In this document: positions 62,480 through 64,000 of the stretch, piece by piece
How positions within the stretch are numbered: the first letter of the stretch is position 1
Layout of the letters: every line of letters starts with the position of its first letter
Origin: Oscillospiraceae bacterium
Lineage (GTDB): Bacteria; Bacillota; Clostridia; Oscillospirales; Acutalibacteraceae
Reading direction: 5' to 3'
DNA length: 64,000 bases
Assembly: GCA_029225165.1 (NCBI GenBank)
Contig: JAQXVY010000034.1
Span: forward strand, 60,858 to 124,857
Notes under the pieces: model-generated
Told to the model about the DNA's origin: nothing
Databases searched by the model: none
What the model saw: only the letters and a program-made list of their open reading frames with translations
Made by a program: the position numbers and the translations under genes

Positions 62480-63982
62480 ATGGGTTACACACTGGCAGAA
62501 AAAATTATTAAAGAACACATTGTTGACGGTGAAATGATCAAGGGCACAGACATCGGTCTTAGAATTGACCAAACCTTGACACAGGACGCAACAGGTACTA
62601 TGGCTTACCTTGAATTTGAGGCTATGGGAGTACCTCGTGTTAAAACAGAGAAATCTGTTGCTTACATTGACCACAACACACTTCAGACAGGCTTTGAAAA
62701 TGCTGACGACCACAGATTTATTCAGTCTGTTTGTAAAAAGCACGGCATTTATTTCAGTAAGCCGGGTAACGGAATTTGTCATCAGGTTCACCTTGAAAGA
62801 TTCGGCAAGCCGGGCAAAACCTTAATCGGTTCTGACTCCCACACACCTACAGGCGGTGGTATCGGTATGTTGGCTATGGGTGCCGGCGGACTTGATGTTG
62901 CTGTTGCCATGGGCGGCGGTGCTTACTACATCACAATGCCAAAGATGGTTAGAGTAAACCTTACAGGCAAGCTTAACCCTTGGGTAGCCGCTAAGGATAT
63001 TATTCTTGAAGTTTTGAGAATTATGTCCGTTAAGGGCGGTGTTGGCAAAATTGTTGAATACGGCGGTGAGGGTGTTAAGACACTTTCTGTCCCCGAAAGA
63101 GCAACAATTACAAATATGGGTGCTGAGCTTGGTGCAACAACATCTATCTTCCCATCCGATGAGCTGACAAGGGAATTCCTTAAGGCACAGGGTCGTGAGG
63201 AGGATTGGATTGAGCTTTCTCCGGACGAGGACGCAGTTTATGACGAGGTTATCGACATTGACCTTTCTACATTAAAGCCAATGGCTGCCTGTCCACATTC
63301 CCCTGACAACATCAAGACTATTGAAAGCCTTGCAGGTCAGAAGGTTGACCAGATTTGCATTGGCTCCTGTACAAACTCATCTTACAGAGATTTGATGACA
63401 GTTGCTCACATCTTAAAGGGCAAGACTGTTGCTGAAAATGTTTCACTTGCTATTGCACCGGGCTCAAAGCAGGTATTTAATATGCTGGCACTTAACGGCG
63501 CACTTGGCGACCTTATTGCAGCCGGTGCAAGAATTTTGGAATCTGCCTGCGGTCCTTGTATCGGTATGGGTCAGTCACCCAACTCAAAAGGTATCTCATT
63601 GCGTACCTTTAACCGTAATTTTGAGGGACGTTCCGGTACTGCTGATGCAGGTGTATACCTCGTCAGCCCCGAAACTGCCGCCGCAGCGGCTCTCACCGGT
63701 TATTTAACCGACCCGCGAACTTTAGACACCGACTTAAGCGGTATTACCTTACCCGAAAAGTTCCTTATTAACGATAATATGATTGATGCACCTGCTTCGG
63801 CTGAAGAGGCAAAGGATGTTGAAATCCTCCGCGGACCTAACATCAAGCCCTTCCCGAAAACCGTGCGGTTTTTGTATAATATTTATGTTAACGCATTATT
63901 AAAGGTCGGCGACAAAATCACTACCGACCAAAAAAAAAAAAAAAAAAAAAAAAAGACAAAAGACAAAAAAAAAATAAAATAA
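62480..63982 (+). CDS. acnA: Aconitate hydratase, 3' end truncated or chimeric
   Basis: The first ~390 residues are a convincing mitochondrial-type aconitase: HQVHLERFGKPGKTLIGSDSHTPTGG, then the 4Fe-4S cysteines in GSCTNSS (about residue 296) and CGPCIGMG (about 356), and the NRNFEGRSG segment. The enzyme interconverts citrate and isocitrate. The frame then continues with altered codon usage to the start of the swivel domain (KVGDKITTD). It runs into a poly-A tract coding Lys and stops in low-complexity sequence. About 140 C-terminal residues are missing, so this end should not be trusted. Confidence 0.85.
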   Translation: MGYTLAEKIIKEHIVDGEMIKGTDIGLRIDQTLTQDATGTMAYLEFEAMGVPRVKTEKSVAYIDHNTLQTGFENADDHRFIQSVCKKHGIYFSKPGNGICHQVHLERFGKPGKTLIGSDSHTPTGGGIGMLAMGAGGLDVAVAMGGGAYYITMPKMVRVNLTGKLNPWVAAKDIILEVLRIMSVKGGVGKIVEYGGEGVKTLSVPERATITNMGAELGATTSIFPSDELTREFLKAQGREEDWIELSPDEDAVYDEVIDIDLSTLKPMAACPHSPDNIKTIESLAGQKVDQICIGSCTNSSYRDLMTVAHILKGKTVAENVSLAIAPGSKQVFNMLALNGALGDLIAAGARILESACGPCIGMGQSPNSKGISLRTFNRNFEGRSGTADAGVYLVSPETAAAAALTGYLTDPRTLDTDLSGITLPEKFLINDNMIDAPASAEEAKDVEILRGPNIKPFPKTVRFLYNIYVNALLKVGDKITTDQKKKKKKKKTKDKKKIK

Positions 63983-64000
63983 AATAAAATCAACCCAAGA
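63650..64000 (+). other. Suspect contig-end sequence (codon-usage change, poly-A, low complexity)
   Basis: From about 63650 Leu codons become mostly TTA and Thr codons mostly ACC, against CTT and ACA before. The KTVRFLYNIYVNALL segment looks frame-disturbed. Position 63930 onward is a run of about 24 A followed by AAAT-type repeats. Confidence 0.7.

Overview
The window looks like a stretch of chromosome from a low-GC, spore-forming, anaerobic Firmicute of the Oscillospiraceae, most probably Ruminococcus bromii or a close relative. Three things point there. The housekeeping gene order is clostridial. Sporulation and germination genes are numerous (yabP, yabQ, spoVB, spoIVA, a SipL-like gene, spoVM and a gerA-type operon). 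A secreted CBM26-CBM74-dockerin protein at 51.4-53.3 kb has the architecture of the R. bromii amylosome protein Sas6. The genus assignment is inference from gene content; no 16S rRNA gene, rRNA or tRNA was seen.

Layout. 0-5.4 kb: a 6S-like structured RNA, a divergent glycerol-3-phosphate dehydrogenase, a sulfonate/nitrate-type ABC importer, and a divergent LacI-family regulator with two perfect LacI-type operators in the shared intergenic region. 5.4-7.5 kb: groES-groEL with a textbook CIRCE element and sigma-A promoter. 7.5-14.2 kb: the conserved cluster spoVB-mazG-hup-rqcP-yabP-yabQ-divIC-S1 protein-hpf-rlmL, read leftward. 14.2-32.4 kb: a long leftward housekeeping block, hprK-murB-rapZ-whiA-xseB-ispA-dxs-tlyA-nadK-argR-recN-recJ-relA-dtd-MBL-hemZ, mostly with 1-4 bp overlaps. 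32.6-41.6 kb: a gerA-like germination receptor operon with a short GerAC, a divergent DUF421/DUF4363 pair, a Zn/Mn ABC importer and secD-secF. 41.8-46.8 kb: an aminotransferase, an orphan CpsC/CpsD polysaccharide regulator pair, and the beta and gamma subunits of a Na+-pumping decarboxylase.

47-54 kb is the most distinctive region. It carries spoIVA, a GNAT-SnoaL fusion, a SipL-like SPOCS/LysM gene, the Sas6-like gene, and a 30-codon spoVM immediately behind a previously hidden 47-codon membrane protein. The spore-coat basement trio SpoIVA-SipL-SpoVM is therefore gathered within about 6.7 kb. 54-62 kb holds an RluA-type pseudouridine synthase, pgeF, a small cysteine-containing protein, a promoter-to-terminator small RNA candidate, a sigma-region-4-like operon with a LexA-type box, a polar amino acid ABC importer, a DEDDh exonuclease with a zinc ribbon, and typA. 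62.4-64 kb is an aconitase gene whose last ~350 bp change codon usage and run into poly-A and low-complexity sequence. This looks like a chimeric or noisy contig end.

Dispersed non-coding repeats recur between genes. Family A is a ~159 bp near-palindrome with GGAAACACTGAATAAAT ends, plus solo ends. A second ~154 bp near-palindrome abuts spoIVA. Family B is a ~149 bp element with GTCATTC/GAATGAC ends, present twice. Several of these sit directly on gene stop codons.
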